A DNA stretch of 6,080 bases from Bacteroidota bacterium (GTDB lineage Bacteria > Bacteroidota > Bacteroidia > UKL13-3). A program made the position numbers and the translations under genes. The stretch lies in the NCBI GenBank assembly GCA_947460565.1, contig CANHJJ010000122.1, forward strand, positions 1 through 6,080, in the 5' to 3' direction. This document shows, piece after piece, positions 4,967 to 6,080 of this stretch (its first letter is position 1; each line of letters starts with the position of its first letter). The notes under the pieces are model-generated. The model saw nothing but the letters and a program-made list of their open reading frames with translations. It made no database searches and was not told the origin of the DNA.

Positions 4967-6080
4967 ATGGCTTATTTTAAGGTAAAAGGTGGTAAACAAT
5001 TAAAAGGAGAAATAGTGCCTCAAGGGGCTAAGAACGAAGCATTGCAAATAATATCTGCAGTGCTGTTAACTCCAGAAAAGGTTACAATTGAAAACATACC
5101 TGATATCCGCGATGTTATTAAACTCATCGAACTGCTTGCAGATATGGGTGCGAAGGTCGAAAAAATCAACAAGGATACTTACACTTTTGAAGCCAAAGAG
5201 GTTCATCAAGAATTTTTATTAAGCGAAGATTTTAAAAAGAAAGGTGCAGGCTTAAGAGGTTCCATTATGATTGTAGGACCCTTGTTAGCTCGCTTTGGCA
5301 AAGGATTTATTCCTGAACCAGGTGGTGATAAAATTGGCCGTAGACATTTAGACACACACTTCAGAGGCTTTGAAGCTTTGGGTGCAAAATTTGAATACAA
5401 CCACGATGAGAAGTTTTATAGCGTTGATGCCAAAAATTTAAGAGGTGCTTATATGGTGCTTGATGAAGCATCAGTAACAGGCACAGCCAACATATTGATG
5501 GCAGCATCCTTAGCTAAAGGCAAAACAACCATTTATAATGCTGCCTGCGAACCCTACTTACAACAACTTTGCAAAATGCTAAATAGCATGGGAGCAAAAA
5601 TTTCGGGTGTTGGTTCTAATATGCTCACTATAGAAGGTGTTGATTCGCTTGGAGGATGCACCCATCGCATGCTGCCCGATATGATTGAAATCGGTAGTTT
5701 TATTGGATTAGCTGCAACCACCAATTCTGAAATCACCATTAAAAATTGTTCAATACCCGACCTTGGTATCATTCCAAAAGTATTCCAACGTATGGGCATA
5801 CAAATGGAATTTAGAGGAGACGATATTTTTATACCAAGTCAAGATACATATAAAATTGAGAGTCTAATTAATGGTTCTATGTTAACCATTAGAGATGGCA
5901 TTTGGCCTGCCTTTACACCTGATTTAATATCTATTGCTTTGGTAACGGCAACGCAAGCCAAAGGAAGTGTTTTGATTCATCAATGGATGTTTGAAAGCAG
6001 ACTATTCTTCGTAGACAATTTGATTGATATGGGTGCAAAAATAATTCTTTGTGATCCTCATAGAGCGGTTGTTATTGGTA
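4967..6080 (+). CDS. murA: UDP-N-acetylglucosamine 1-carboxyvinyltransferase MurA, 3' end missing
   Basis: MurA transfers enolpyruvate from phosphoenolpyruvate to UDP-GlcNAc, the first committed step of peptidoglycan synthesis, in the cytoplasm. The 371 codons present cover most of the ~435-residue family length; the window edge cuts it. Active-site residues align with E. coli: Lys22 and Asn23 in GAKN (same numbers), Arg97 in GLRGS (Arg91), Arg126 in KIGRR (Arg120), Asp319 in WPAFTPD (Asp305) and Arg345 in MFESR (Arg331). In the mobile loop PGGDKIGRR, Asp121 (codon 5327-5329) stands where E. coli has Cys115, the residue alkylated by fosfomycin. Asp is a known functional alternative there, so the enzyme should be active but insensitive to that drug. 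ATG at 4967 gives the standard N-terminus (MAYFKVKGGKQLKGEI). It is divergent from its left neighbour and probably has its own promoter. The final ~65 residues, with the remaining active-site Arg residues, are not visible. Confidence 0.96.
   Translation, partial: MAYFKVKGGKQLKGEIVPQGAKNEALQIISAVLLTPEKVTIENIPDIRDVIKLIELLADMGAKVEKINKDTYTFEAKEVHQEFLLSEDFKKKGAGLRGSIMIVGPLLARFGKGFIPEPGGDKIGRRHLDTHFRGFEALGAKFEYNHDEKFYSVDAKNLRGAYMVLDEASVTGTANILMAASLAKGKTTIYNAACEPYLQQLCKMLNSMGAKISGVGSNMLTIEGVDSLGGCTHRMLPDMIEIGSFIGLAATTNSEITIKNCSIPDLGIIPKVFQRMGIQMEFRGDDIFIPSQDTYKIESLINGSMLTIRDGIWPAFTPDLISIALVTATQAKGSVLIHQWMFESRLFFVDNLIDMGAKIILCDPHRAVVIG

Overview
The window looks like a piece of a Bacteroidota (Bacteroidetes) chromosome. 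Four things point that way. The DNA is AT-rich, with no strong Shine-Dalgarno sites before the genes. There are TAnnTTTG-type -7 promoter boxes. The 5'-nucleotidase is split over two genes, and the small membrane-anchored protein is of a type I know only from this phylum. MurA also has Asp in place of the usual catalytic Cys. No genus can be named from the sequence alone.

Layout, left to right. Bases 1-143 (minus strand) hold the first 47 codons of dnaA, cut by the window edge and easy to miss because the fragment is so short. Bases 144-405 are a gene-free, extremely A+T-rich stretch with DnaA-box-like 9-mers, a candidate replication origin (oriC) or dnaA autoregulatory region. A hairpin terminator at 356-384 closes a two-gene minus-strand operon (406-2092). 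The upstream gene of that operon encodes the substrate-binding C-terminal domain of a 5'-nucleotidase as a probable lipoprotein; the downstream gene encodes the metallophosphatase domain with a Tat-like leader. Bases 2241-3791 (minus) encode a stand-alone methylmalonyl-CoA mutase catalytic subunit without the cobalamin-binding domain. Its 136-bp upstream spacer is almost filled by two tandem copies of a paired-hairpin repeat. Bases 3928-4461 (minus) encode a small membrane-anchored protein of unknown function. A 505-bp gene-free divergent spacer follows. The plus-strand murA gene then starts at 4967 and runs off the right edge at codon 371.

The genes fall into separate jobs: replication initiation (dnaA and the candidate origin), periplasmic nucleotide or phosphate-ester salvage (the split nucleotidase pair), B12-dependent acyl-CoA rearrangement (the mutase, which needs a small B12 subunit encoded elsewhere), an unknown membrane protein, and peptidoglycan precursor synthesis (murA). 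I found no mobile-element gene, CRISPR array, phage gene or defence system. The items most worth a second look are the candidate origin, the paired-hairpin repeats and the Cys-to-Asp change in MurA.
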